This document shows, one piece after another, positions 46,268 to 57,095 of a stretch of 64,000 bases of DNA. Numbering within the stretch: position 1 is the stretch's first letter; each line of letters opens with the position of its first letter. This DNA comes from Ailurus styani (taxonomy: Eukaryota; Chordata; Mammalia; Carnivora; Ailuridae): the NCBI GenBank assembly GCA_002007465.1, contig LNAC01000231.1:2144843-2208842 (forward strand), read 5' to 3'. The position numbers and the translations under genes are program-made. Under the pieces are notes generated by a model that had not been told where the DNA came from, ran no database searches, and worked only from the letters and a program-made list of their open reading frames with translations.

Positions 46268-46280
46268 AGAATGTACTTTC

Positions 46281-46609
46281 GGGGCACCTGGGTGGTTCAG
46301 TGGGTTAGAACCTCTATCTTCGGCTCAGGTCATGATCTCAGGGTCCTGAGATTGAGCCCCGCATTGGGCTCCCTGCTCANGCCTGGGTGGTTCAGTGGGT
46401 TAGAGCCTCTATCTTCAGCTCAGGTCATGATCTCAGGGTCCTGAGATTGAGCCCCGCATTGGGCTCCCTGCTCAGCAGGGAGCCTGCTTCCTTCTCTCTC
46501 TGCCTGCCTCTCTGCCTACTTGTGATCTTTCTCTCTCTCTCTATTTATTTAAATAAATAAATAAATAAACAAACAAACAAATAAATAAATAAATAAAATC
46601 TTTAAAAAA
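46281..46609 (+). repeat. CanSINE, sense, mustelid type, with N-gap duplication
   Basis: 'acctgggtggttcagtgggt' to 'gcctctctgcctacttgtga', with an (AAAT/AAAC)n tail. TSD agaatgtacttt (46268-46279) against agaatgcacttt (from 46610). The first 93 bp appear twice: 46287-46379, N at 46380, then 46382-46474, with two mismatches. Confidence 0.9.
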
Positions 46610-46839
46610 AGAATGCACTTTAGAGTTTTATTGTGTTTTAAAATTTCTCAATCTGACTCTTGAACATAAAATTTTAAAACTTTCTTAAAAATGATATTGA
46701 AATTTTATCTGTTGCAGGCTTTTTTTTAATGAGAAAAGACTTATAAGAAAAATAATTTGATCTGCAAAAGTAGATTATATTTTTAAGTCCCATAACTATA
46801 TAATGATGTTAATCAGTGTTTATTTAAAAATTTTTACAA

Positions 46840-47095
46840 ATAAGCACAGGGAAAAAAATAAGAGAGAGAGAGAAAAATCAAGAAATAGACTCTTAATTAT
46901 ACAGAACAAACCCTTGGTTACCAGAGGGGAGGAGTGTGGGGAATGGGTCAAACAGGTGATGGGGATTAAGGAGTATACTTGTCCAGATGAGCCCAGAGTG
47001 ATGTATGGAAGTGTTGAACTACTATATTGTACATATGAACCTAATGTAACACTATATGTTAAGTAACTGGAATTAAAATAAAAAATAAAATTTTT
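46840..47095 (+). repeat. L1 3' end, sense
   Basis: 'ttggttaccagaggggagga', 'ggtgatggggattaaggagt', 'acactatatgttaagtaact' then 'ggaattaaaataaaaaataa': the sense L1 3' UTR and A-rich tail. The only clear sense L1 in intron 1, and only the last ~250 bp. The frames 46803-47101 on both strands are from it. Confidence 0.8.
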
Positions 47096-47099
47096 ATTC

Positions 47100-47984
47100 A
47101 TTGAATAAAACTGTAAACATTTTGGGTAGTTACTTTATAATGAATATTGTACTTTATAGAAGGAATAGAGTAGTTTAATATATTTTGGAGACAATATAGA
47201 TCTTTAGTCTCTCTTCACCTATCAATTATTTTTTTAAAATTCTTCAGTAAATCAGAAAACAGGGGAAGGGAAAGCAGGGCAAACAAAAAAAAAAGAAAAG
47301 GAAATTTGCAGTGTAAGTCATATTCAACACTTTACATATGTAAAGGGGGATGAGTTTCAACACTGCATTTCCACCTAAATATAGACATTAAATACTCTCT
47401 TTATCAGATTATCAGTGCGCTTCTGGGAAACAAGGATCCTACTCTCAGTTACAAATGACTAAACATACTGAAAAGAGAATGCAAACACTGTGCAACTAAT
47501 GCGAGGTCGATAAAATAAATTTTTCACAAAAATAAAAATATCACTCATGTAAACATAAAATGAATGCATGAAAGATTTTATTAAACTCACTAAATGAGAG
47601 AACCAGTGAGATATTAAAACCAATTCAAAAACACACATACACACATGCAAAAATACAATCAGAAATGCTGAAATGAGTTTTCCAGTATTCAAACCTGATT
47701 ATCATCTTTGAATATGTAATGTTTAGGGTTATCTTTTCTACAAGGCATAGGTCAATTGTATATGTAGTGGGAAATTTTATATTTCTTTCAGTGGAAAACA
47801 CTTGCATTGCTATAGCTAAATATTTACATTTCTATTAATTTTCTGTAAGTCAATTTAGTGTCATTCAAAGAGGCATATCTCTATAGAATCCAACAATTTC
47901 TAAAAGGTCTGCTAGATGATATTCAGCTCTCCACTAAAAGGACAGCTCTGATTCTCTTTTGCTGTATACAAGTCTTGGACAACT
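47100..47984. other. Intron, nothing recognised
   Basis: AT-rich; small CACACA run at 47631-47645. The minus frames at 47459-47807 are unrecognised. Confidence 0.35.
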
Positions 47985-47999
47985 TTTTCTAACAAGCTT

Positions 48000-48600
48000 T
48001 AACAAAATCTTGATACATGGTATACAGTAAAGGGTTAACTCAACAGCCTTTGTATGTTCAAACTCTGCATAATCTAAAGAAAGGGTTGGCCTTTGACTGG
48101 CTCCCTTGGAATATCCTGCCTGATAAGAGTGTATACTTTGGAACTTGGGCTATTTTAGATAACTTTATTAATGACGTGACTTGTAGTAAGTGCCAGTTCT
48201 TGTTTGGCTGGGATCCTGGTACATTCTGTATTATTTTGACCTCTGAGGGGGTTGCTGAACATTGAGTAGTTAAGGTCAGTCATATGGATACTTCGTACCT
48301 ATTTGACTGACCTCTAATAAAATCCCTGGACACCAAGCCTCAGGTGAACTTCCTTGGCTGGCAATAATTTGTATATGCTGTTATCCACCATTGGTGGTAG
48401 TACTAAATTCTGTTAATGTCACTCCTTTGGAAGAGGATCACTAGAAACTTGTCTCCTGGACTCTGCCCTCTGTGCCTTTTTCCTTTGCTGATTTTAGTCT
48501 GTAACATTTGTCTATAATAAACTGTAAGTATAACAGCTTTTCTGAATTCCATGAGTCCTTCTAGTAAGTTGTCAAACCCGAAGGTAGACATAAGGACCTC
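48000..48600 (+). repeat. ERVL-like LTR with poly(A) signal, sense
   Basis: 'ctctgcataatctaaagaaa' and 'ggttggcctttgactggc', 'gtaagtgccagttcttgttt', 'acaccaagcctcaggtgaac', 'tggactctgccctctgtgcc', then AATAAA at 48516-48521. This order matches an ancient ERV LTR of the ERVL class as I recall. No retroviral genes are attached; I describe it only as a solo LTR. It carries a sense-strand AATAAA inside the THEMIS intron. Confidence 0.6.
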
Positions 48601-49843
48601 TGATAAGTCTGGATAGACTTCATTTTTACTGGGCATTCAGGCCTCATTGAGGGAGGCCCTTACAAGATAGAAGTGAGAAGCTGAGAAACTGGGCTTTTTT
48701 TTTCAGGTTAATGTAGTATTTATTATCATAGCAATTTGTCCAGGACTACAGCCACAGATTCCTGGAGTTGATCATAGAGGACACTGGGTAGGCTGTTTAT
48801 GGAGGTCTCTGTACCTCTCCCCAACTGATCTCCAAGATGATTCTCCATTGAACTCAACTTTCTCCTTCCCAGCTGGCCTCCCAAAAGGCAGCCTAGGATT
48901 CCTCTATTCTTTTTATAAAACTAACTTCCAAGTATAAATTCTGTGGCCTTCTTCTTTAGGACCTGGCTTTTACTTCTCTCAGTAAGAAACAGTTTTCGTA
49001 AATCAAAAGCTTTGATTTACAAAACTATTTTTTTCCCAGTATGGCCCAAAGAGCAAATTTTGGAAATAAAAAATAGGGTATTGGATTTTTTTCATCTTTG
49101 TGATTAAAAAAAAATCTAATTCTTTTACAACCAGACAGTTCCTTTTTGTCATACACTGAGTCTCCCTTGTCTACAATCTATAATATGATAATCTTCCATT
49201 ATTTGATTCTTATAGTTACATAAAAAGATTTTGGCAGTTGTGGGAAAAAAAAAACACAAAAAACGCAGTGTCCCCTTCCAGTAAAATCTCTCTTTTCAGA
49301 ATTATAATTTGACCAAGTATTGAAAAATTCTTTGCATCTCACAACTAAATAATGACTAAATCTCTCACTGACTGGCTCATGTCTTGGCTTTAATGGTAGA
49401 AGAAACGCAGAGAAGAATCCAGTTACTGATGAGGTATTGTTTCCTTAAATTTACTACTCAGCTGTAGGACATTTTTACTTTGTCTTTTATAGAAATGACT
49501 TTGACTCAGTGGTTGGCAAAGCCAAGTGTTGCTAGTGTGGAAATAGCTGCCTTATTGCTTATACAAAGATTTTTAGTTCATGGCCAGTTTCATCCTCAGT
49601 AGGCACTATTGACCCTCCCCTGGAACATGCAAGGGCACACTTTTTGAGAGGCATGATACCGTGTTACACAACTCTGAGAATGCTATTCGCATCCATGTAT
49701 ATTGTGCTATAAGTAGTTTCATAATGGGGTAACCTATGCTCTAAGGAGTGGAACCGAACATATTTCAGTTGTTTAACAGATTGATTTGTTAGAAAGAACA
49801 ACTGTGACAGCTATGTTCAAACATTTTAAGGCTGCTTTGTAGA
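48601..49843. other. Intron, mostly unassigned
   Basis: Contains the hairpin at 48991-49026. No repeat family or exon seen otherwise. Confidence 0.35.
48991..49026. repeat. Near-perfect short hairpin
   Basis: Arm 'agttttcgtaaatcaaa' then a 3-nt loop 'agc', then 'tttgatttacaaaact': a 16-bp stem with a single bulged C. Confidence 0.85.
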
Positions 49844-49851
49844 AGAATTAA

Positions 49852-49966
49852 ATGGGGGTGCCTGGCTGGCTCAATCCAAAGAGCGTGTGACTTGTCTCAG
49901 AGTCATGAGTTTGAGACCCCTGTTGAGTGTAGAGATTACTTAAATAAATAACACTTAAAAAAAAAA
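49852..49966 (+). repeat. Old short tRNA-Lys-like SINE, sense
   Basis: 'tgcctggctggctcaatcca', 'cagagtcatgagtttgagac' (B-box-like) and 'acttaaataaataacactta' tail. TSD agaattaa at 49844-49851 and 49967-49974. Confidence 0.75.
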
Positions 49967-49974
49967 AGAATTAA

Positions 49975-50157
49975 GGGGCTTCTGGGTAGCTCAGTCAGAT
50001 AAGCATCTGCCTTTGGCTCAGGTCCTGATCCCAAGTCCTGGTTGGAGCCCCACATCGGGCTCCCTGCTCAGAGGGGAGTCTACTTCTCCCTCTGCTCTTC
50101 CCCCTACTCATACTAGCTCTTCTCTCAAATAAATAAATACAGTCTTTAAAAAAAAAT
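49975..50157 (+). repeat. CanSINE, sense, older type
   Basis: Begins immediately after the TSD of the preceding SINE. 'ggggcttctgggtagctcag' to 'ttctctcaaataaataaata', then poly(A). The minus frame 49995-50219 is SINE-derived. Confidence 0.85.
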
Positions 50158-50644
50158 GTTTTCTGTATGATTCCAATGGTTGAAAGTAGTTCTAAGGTAT
50201 ATATTCTATAGGAGCACATATTGCACTTAATAAAATGCAGAGGTTTTTTTAGTCAGAATTGCTCTAAAGTAGAGTAGTTTACCTTGAAATAATTAGGATT
50301 CAATCAGTGAAAGTGTTCAGATATAGTTTGGACAACTACTTGGTAGAGATACTGTATGGAGACTCAGTCTTTGTAATAATGTTGGTTGGAAAAGATGGTA
50401 TTTAAGCTCCTGTGTGACAGTGAAACTCTGATTCAAGAGATCTTTAGAATTAGCAGTACTGTGCTTAGAGATGTAAATGAAATTGAAACACATCCTATGG
50501 CTGCCAACAGGCTATATGAAGTTGTGATTGTTATCAAGCTAAGTGTTTTATGCCTCAATACAGACAGCTGCCCTGGAAAAGAAAGATGGATTCAGGGAGT
50601 CTATATTCTTCTGCCAGCTTTCGTATAACTAAGCCTGTGGTAGT
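50158..50644. other. Intron, nothing recognised
   Basis: The plus frame 50386-50628 shows no known domain. Confidence 0.35.
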
Positions 50645-50659
50645 AAATTAGCTCAATCT

Positions 50660-50850
50660 GGGGCGCCTGGATGGCTCAGTTGGTTAAGCGTCTGACGTCA
50701 GCTCAGGTCATGGTCTCAGGGTCCTGGGATTGAATTCCGCATCTGGCTTCTTGCTCAGCAGGAAGCCTGCTTCTCCTTCTTCCTGCTGCTCCCCCTGCTT
50801 GTGCACGCTCTCTCTCTCTCCGACAAAGAAATAAATAAAATCCTTTAAAA
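50660..50850 (+). repeat. CanSINE, sense, older caniform type
   Basis: 'ggggcgcctggatggctcag' to 'gctccccctgcttgtgcacg' and 'aaataaataaaatcctttaa'. TSD aaattagctcaatct (50645-50659) against aaattagcttaatct (50851-50865). Confidence 0.92.
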
Positions 50851-50878
50851 AAATTAGCTTAATCTAAGGATTAAAAAT

Positions 50879-50905
50879 CTATAAATAAATAAATAAACAA
50901 ACAAA

Positions 50906-50944
<39 letters not shown>

Positions 50945-50946
50945 AT
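50879..50946 (+). repeat. (AAAT)n microsatellite with AAAC units
   Basis: About 17 units, mostly AAAT, three AAAC-type interruptions near the start. Confidence 0.95.
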
Positions 50947-51744
50947 ATCAGCCAATGAGTCTTAAAGCAAGATGTCGTAGTGCAGGTCTGGGCTGGAAGT
51001 AATTCATCCCTGGTATGCCTACTTCAGTTGATGGTTAGTCACCTGGAACTTATGTTGAGGAGTGTTATTAGGCCTTGTCTTGGTTCAGCTGGAAATGTGC
51101 TGGGAAGGGAAAATGGTGGAATATAGTCTAGATATTTGCCATCTCTCTCATGCAGAATTCTTGGGACTCTAGTTAGATAGAACTTATGGAATTCATTTCC
51201 TAGGAGACTTCACCTGCTCAGGGTTTTGAACTTTAGCTGTGTAGGTCTGAAAACTCAAAGCATCCAAGGTCAATTAGGTTCAAGCACTGCCTCATACAAT
51301 CAGAAGATTATAATGTACAAATTAGAATGCCAATGTAATAATTTTCAATTAGAACTGTTACTGTCAAGTTGATTAAAATTCCTGTGTTTTTTCGTCAGGG
51401 CACTCAGGCTGCTGGTGACATTGAGATAGATGAGTTAATATACTGCTTAAGACTTAGTATATTAGTTTATAACTTTCTTTTTCCAGTGTGTTCAAATTTC
51501 ACTCTAACTTTCTAACTTCCTAAGACTACATCCTGATTCCCTGCACTGACTGTGTTCATACATTTGTACTTAATGGCTTAGGGTCAAACTACTGTGTTGA
51601 AGGTCCAGTTTCTTTTGTTTTCCCAATCCATTATGGACTGGTACTTTAGTAAAATGCAATATGAATGAGTTATTATAAAAATAAAATTAAAAAATGAAAA
51701 ACATACAAAATACAAGCATATTTTTTATTCGGTGGGCATAAAAG
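50947..51744. other. Intron, nothing recognised
   Basis: No repeat family, motif or believable coding frame is seen here. Confidence 0.3.
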
Positions 51745-51760
51745 AACTTCAAAAATCTTT

Positions 51761-51952
51761 TTTTTTTTAAATTTTATTTATTTATTTGACACAGAGAGAG
51801 AGATCACAAGTAGGCAGAGAGGCAGAGAGAGAGGAGGAAGCAGGCTCTCCGCCGAGCAGGGAGCCCAAGGTGGGCCTCGATCCCAGGACCCTGAGATCAT
51901 GACCTGAGCTGAAGGCAGAGGCTTTAACCCCACTGAGCCACCCAGGCGCCCA
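51761..51952 (-). repeat. CanSINE, antisense, mustelid type
   Basis: Contains 'gatcacaagtaggcagagag' and 'gagccacccaggcgccc'. Flanks share 'aacttcaaaa.tctt' (about 51745-51760 and 51954-51968). Confidence 0.93.
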
Positions 51953-52827
51953 TAACTTCAAAATTCTTATAAAAGTTTCTGAACCTTTACTCTCAATGTC
52001 ATAAGCAGAATACTTAATGAGGTGTTCAATGCTAATGAACTTAAGGAAAATTTATAATGCAGTGAAGCTTAATTTTTATGCATTGGATGAACACATTACA
52101 GTGCATTGGAGCCCATGTATAATCAATTCAATCAGTATATTTATATTCATTAAATGAGATGAAGAGAACAGGTTTATTATTTTAAATGGCTATAGAGGTC
52201 TGTAGTAGCTATATTTAATATTTAGGATATAAAGCATATACAATCATATTAAAGTTTATAAAATGTACTTGAAACCAAGTTCTTCCTAAAATAGTAAGTC
52301 AGCTCCCAATGCAACACTGTTCATATAAAAAATTATAATAATATTTGTGACATTTTGAGGGTTAAAAGTTGGGTAAAACATGGGGAATATTTGGTCAATA
52401 GTAGTGTTAGGAGATGTAGAACCACTGATTTATTTCATCACCATAGGGAAATGTTTCCTCGATGTGTAGGAGGGATATTCATTTCATAGATACACGTCCC
52501 AAATCCCTTTGCTCTGATAATTGTTAACACAAAGAGACACAATGATGACTTCTGTCCTAATACCCAACTTGCAAACTCTCATCACAGTTTTATTGAATCT
52601 ATTAAATTGATTCTGCCATTAAACAAATATCAAGTTTTTAGCTAGCATATGAAGCTATGCATTTTTGTTCCTCAGCCACTAAAACTTAATCATTTAAGTG
52701 CCACACACATCACACAGACTGGTTGAAAAGTGGACATTTTCTGATTTCTGGCCTCACTACTATTTTAATTTGCTATATTGGCTCTCAGGCCTCAGCCTTT
52801 CCAACCTGTTGTGGTTTTCATTGCTTT
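51953..52827. other. Intron, nothing recognised
   Basis: No repeat family, motif or believable coding frame is seen here. Confidence 0.3.
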
Positions 52828-52843
52828 TCCATGTTCATACTTT

Positions 52844-53090
52844 AAAAAATTATTTATTTATTTTTAGAGAGAGCATGGGGGCGGTGACAGGGGCAGAGGG
52901 AAAGTGAGAGAATATCAAGTGGACTCCCCTACCTGCATTGGTGGTACAGTGGTGAGCATAGCTGCCTTTCAAGCGAACTCCCCACTGAGTACGGAGCCCA
53001 AAGTGCGGCTCTATTTCACGACCCTGAAATCACAACCTTAGCTGGAATCAGGAGCTGGATGCTTAACCAACTGCCCCACCCAGGCATCCC
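52844..53090 (-). repeat. Old CanSINE, antisense, carrying an inserted tRNA-Gly half
   Basis: 'aaattatttatttattttta' to 'accaactgccccacccaggc'. TSD tccatgttcatacttt (52828-52843) against tccatgtttatacttt (53091-53106). Same old type as the copy at 32219. It contains a foreign 39-bp insert at 52930-52968, listed next. Confidence 0.88.
52930..52974 (+). mobile_element. Inserted 5' half of tRNA-Gly(UCC)
   Basis: 52935-52974, beginning 'gcattggtggtacagtggtg' and continuing with the 'agcatagctgcctttcaagc' part, matches nucleotides 1-40 of vertebrate tRNA-Gly(UCC) with about three differences. Flanking 15-bp duplication: tcaagtggactcccc (52915-52929) and tcaagcgaactcccc (52969-52983), the second continuing the SINE. 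The net insert (52930-52968) is a 5-nt leader 'tacct' plus tRNA nucleotides 1-34, ending in the anticodon loop. No poly(A) is present. The T-arm and acceptor 3' strand are absent, so this is not a tRNA gene. Confidence 0.75.
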
Positions 53091-53106
53091 TCCATGTTTA
53101 TACTTT

Positions 53107-54239
53107 TTAAGACTCAACAATATTCACTACAGTTTCTAGCATGTTTCTATCTTTAGGCTTGACTTCCTGCATAACACTTCAATTTCTACCTCACAAGAAG
53201 AACCCCATATTCTTACGGGTGAGAGAGATTATTCTACCTTAATTTTTCTTAGTGTAGCCATCACTTTTCTTACTACCTGATGCCCACGTTTTGCCCTCTT
53301 TATATTGATATTTTGGCAATGGGGTAAGAGAGTCTGTATGACCTTGCAAGATCATTTCCTGTCAACGTTCAGATTTATTTACCTCTCTGTGGATATCTAG
53401 GGTCAACTGGTAGCATCCAGCCTTGGTAAAACTGCAAGATTGTTGTTTCATGCTTACTTATTTCCACAGTGCATTCCAGTATCATGCTTATCTATTTTTA
53501 GGCATATTCTTCATATAGTTAGAATAACTTTGCTCTGCTCTACAGGGGATAGAGACAGTATTTTTATGGAAGACTGGTTGGCTGTGTAAATGTCTGTTAA
53601 AATCATAGGCCACTTCAAGCTTTATGCCTATGGTAAACTATCTAGAGATTCATTTGGAAAATTGAACTTATTACTCTAATGGCTTCTGAATGCCTTATCA
53701 ATCACCAAGTCTAGGGACAGCATAGCTAATAAAATTATTCACACTTACATGTTTCCTTTGTGGGAATGCTTCTTCTTGGTAATTTGCACAACCCTTAAGC
53801 AAAGAAAGAATAATCACCTGTTTATGAGGAACAAAGACACATCTTCACTGGCAATCCCAATCTGACATGGCTCTATATACACTATCATACAATATCAATC
53901 AAACTTTGCACATGTAATTTCTTAAGTCTTCTAAGCCTATCTCAGATTATTTCATGAGCACCACCCTCAAGTTCAGCAATATAAAAATGGCAAACCTAAT
54001 GGTAAAGTGGGAAACTTAACAAGAGATTCATATTATAGAATAGTCCATTCTAATATGCCTTGTCTGGCTAATCTCATATATGCTTGTACATTTGCTTTAA
54101 ACATACCAAATGAAAACATAACCCATGCCAAAGCTTTGGCTGACTATGCTTTTTACTACGTTCACAATAATTTATTGTCATTTTACAGTAAAGCTAAGGT
54201 ATATATAATTCAGCATTCACTAAGGATCTACTAAGTGTC
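53107..54239. other. Intron, nothing recognised
   Basis: No named repeat over about 1.1 kb. The plus frame 54007-54234 is unrecognised. Confidence 0.35.
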
Positions 54240-54735
54240 AAAAACTATATTACTAGTTGTGTGGATTGTGAGGATGGGTATAAATATAGTTAAGAGATAT
54301 CTCTAGGAACTTATGATAAATTCTAAAATATTCATAATATCAGTGGGTAGAAATGATATCCCAATAGCAGGCTGTGATAATAATCACATAGGGGCTATAA
54401 TGGAGATAATGCAAACTGCTTTAGAGCACAGAGGAGAGAATTAATTCTCACCTAGATGGAATCAAGACTTTGAAGAAGATGATGGATATGAGCTGAATCT
54501 TCAGGATTGATTGAACTTTGAAAGGTGGGGAGGTAAGAGGGTGAGTAAGTGGCCCGGTAGGACAGGGGAAGGAAGTAGAGAATGGGAAGGAATGGGTACA
54601 TCTTGAGAAAAGGGAAAAATGGCCTCTAAACAAGGTAAGTTTTAAACTTTTTACAGGAAATGGAAGAAAATCTATTGAACCAACTGTTTTGGCTGCTCCA
54701 GTGTGATCATAGCATTGCTTGTATGGATTGTCAAA
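54240..54735. repeat. Possible ancient L2/MIR-related sequence
   Basis: 'actaaggatctactaagtgt' and later 'ttgaagaagatgatggatat', 'gagctgaatcttcaggattg', 'gacaggggaaggaagtagag' resemble antisense L2-type text; very diverged. Confidence 0.35.
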
Positions 54736-55729
54736 TAAGGGATGAGGTCATAAAAGGATATTAATGTGTCATTTTTATTGAGCAAAGTAGCATTACAGGA
54801 AAGGTGATTTCAAAGGCACATGGCTCTTTCATTACAGCCTTCAGGGGTGATGTTTGATCACTGAAAACAGCCTGCTTTGTTCCAGCTTTCTCTGATGTTT
54901 GGCATTATCCTGAATACATATGCTCTGACTTGGAGAGAATCAGTCTATAAAGATTTAATAGATTTTAGATTTGCATATTCAAAATACATGTCATGGTTAA
55001 AATGAAATGAAAACTATTTTAATATCTACATCTGTATTATACATAAACATGTAGTTCAGACATATCTCAGCAAATTTTTAAAAGGCAATTACATATGTTA
55101 TATTTGCTCATTCTGAGGTTATGAAAGTTGGCTATTTTAAAAATTAATCATTTTCTATTTTCATGAGGAAAAAATATACTGTAGGAGACATTACATTGGT
55201 GATAATGAAGGACAGGAACGCTTCAAGTTTCAGGGATTTGAAGTTGCTGTATGTTCTTGTCTCCTTTCATGGACATAACTTTCAAGTGTTATGTGTCAGC
55301 AATCACTTTCTTTATTAAAAATGAATTAACACCATTCTTGGGTAAGAAAATTGAAAGTCACAAATAATGAAAGATAAATGTAAATGATTAGTATTTGTGT
55401 GAGTTTCTTTTCCTTATATGACTAAAAGAAGTGACTTTTTTTTTTCCCCAAAAGGAGAGATTCTTGGAAAGAGACCTAAAGAGTCAAAAGCTTGTGTGGT
55501 GACTAAAATAGAGTTTTCTCTTCTTAGAATTCTCTGGTCTCTATCCCTGTAAATTGATAAGTAATCTCACATAAATTCGTCTTTTAATTTTGAATTCCAG
55601 TGGAACCTTTGAGAGAAAGATGGCATTCCTAGTCAGTCAGTTTGATATACTTTACATCTACAATTAGACACTCACTGCATTGAAATTAAGACCAATGGAC
55701 TTCAGCTAATACTCTGTTTCATGTGACAA
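54736..55729. other. Intron, nothing recognised
   Basis: No repeat family, motif or believable coding frame is seen here. Confidence 0.3.
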
Positions 55730-55775
55730 AGAAAAATCTTATCATGTCACTTCCCTACTTAAAATCTTTCTTTTT

Positions 55776-55985
55776 GGGGGCACCTGGGTGGCACAGTCAT
55801 TAAGCCTCTGCCTTCAGCTCAGGGCATGATCCCAGGGTCTTGGGATCGAGCCCTACATTGGGCTCCCTGCTCGGTGGGAAGCCTGCTCCTCCCTCTCTCA
55901 CTTCCCCTGCTTGTGTTCCCTCTCTCGCTGTCTCTCTCTGTCAAATAAATAAATAAAATCTTAAAAAAAAACCTTAAAAAAATAA
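55776..55985 (+). repeat. CanSINE, sense, older caniform type, in L2
   Basis: 'ggcacctgggtggcacagtc' to 'gtgttccctctctcgctgtc' and poly(A). 'ctttcttttt' precedes and follows it (TSD). Confidence 0.92.
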
Positions 55986-56127
55986 ACTTTCTTTTTGCCT
56001 GTCTCCACTTAACAACATCTTCCATCTCAATGACACTGAATGCTTTTGTATGGCATGTCCTTCCTTTTCTGGTTAGTTTTGCAACAGTCTCAGGACAGAG
56101 ACTTTCAGTTATACATTTGTAGCCCAG

Positions 56128-56280
56128 ATCACTGCTTTCCAAACGTTAATGTATTTATGTATCATCTGGAGATCTTGTTAAAAATGCAGGTTCTGATTCA
56201 GCACATCTGGGGTCTGGCCAAGATTCTAACAAACTCCCAGGTGATACAGTAGATCTCACTTTGGATAGCAAGCACCTAGA
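56128..56280 (+). repeat. MER5-type hAT-Charlie element
   Basis: 'gctttccaaacgttaatgta', 'ttgttaaaaatgcaggttct', 'cacatctggggtctggcc', 'attctaacaaactcccaggt' then 'cactttggatagcaag': MER5A layout. Confidence 0.75.
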
Positions 56281-56593
56281 TACATATGACCTCTTATTAA
56301 ATTGGTATTAGTTCCTGGACCATGATAACTGAAAACTTAGATTTTCTGACTTTGCATCAGACTTTGACCTTTTTATTTGTTTTTAATCTCCTATAGATGC
56401 TGTGTGATCTGCACTTCTTTTTCTTCTCTAGCCTCCTTTCTTATCCTGGTCTTACTTTATATTTGAGACATAACAAACTACTTGAAATTTCCAGAATGTG
56501 TCAATCTCTTTTACATCTCAGTACCTTTTCAGATACTGTTTCCTCTGCTCTTCCCAACATCTTGTGTTGCTTCCTTTAAAACTCAGCTCAACT

Positions 56594-56815
56594 CGGGGCA
56601 TCTGGGTAGCATAGTCGGTTAAGTGTCTGACCCTTGGTTTCAGCTCAGGTTGGAATCAAGCCCCATGGCAGGCTCCATGCTGGGCACATGGTCTACCTGA
56701 GATTCTCTCTCCACCTCCCTCTGCCTCTTCTTCCCCTCCCCCTTGCCATGTTCTCTCTTTTTCTCAAATAAATAAATCTTAAAAAAAAAGAAAAAAAAAC
56801 CAAAAAAACAAACAC
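56594..56815 (+). repeat. CanSINE, sense, older type, in L2
   Basis: 'ggggcatctgggtagcatag' to 'tttttctcaaataaataaat' and a long A-rich tail. Perfect 12-bp TSD ctcagctcaact at 56582-56593 and 56816-56827. Confidence 0.93.
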
Positions 56816-57095
56816 CTCAGCTCAACTGTAGTTTCCTCCAGGAATCCTTCCCTAATCTCTTTACATTATAACTGTTTAATTAAATGCTTCCAGGATTCTC
56901 CCACAACGCCCTGTGTTTCCTATGTTATAACTTTCTTGTAATCTATTGTAGTGTCTGCTTACTTATCTCCTTGTTTCAAGACAACACTTCTTGGGAGGAA
57001 AAGATTATGCATTTTATCTCTGTTACCTACTGCTAATCACAATGCCTGACACATAGTAGGTTTCCATTAAAGTTTGTTGAATGAATGAGGAAGGG

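Larger units (their letters stand above)
55730..57095 (+). repeat. L2 3' region, sense, with nested SINEs and MER5
   Basis: 'cttatcatgtcacttcccta' before the first SINE; then 'tgcctgtctccacttaac' after it. 'tccagaatgtgtcaatctct', 'tttcctctgctcttcccaac', 'aggaatccttccctaatctc' and the terminal 'aatgcctgacacatagtagg...gttgaatgaatgag' give a clear L2 3' end at about 57060-57090. Interrupted by CanSINEs at 55776 and 56594 and by a MER5 element at 56128. Confidence 0.75.

Noticed and set aside
52935..52974. Functional tRNA-Gly gene
   Set aside because: Only the 5' half is present; there is no T-arm, B box or 3' acceptor strand.
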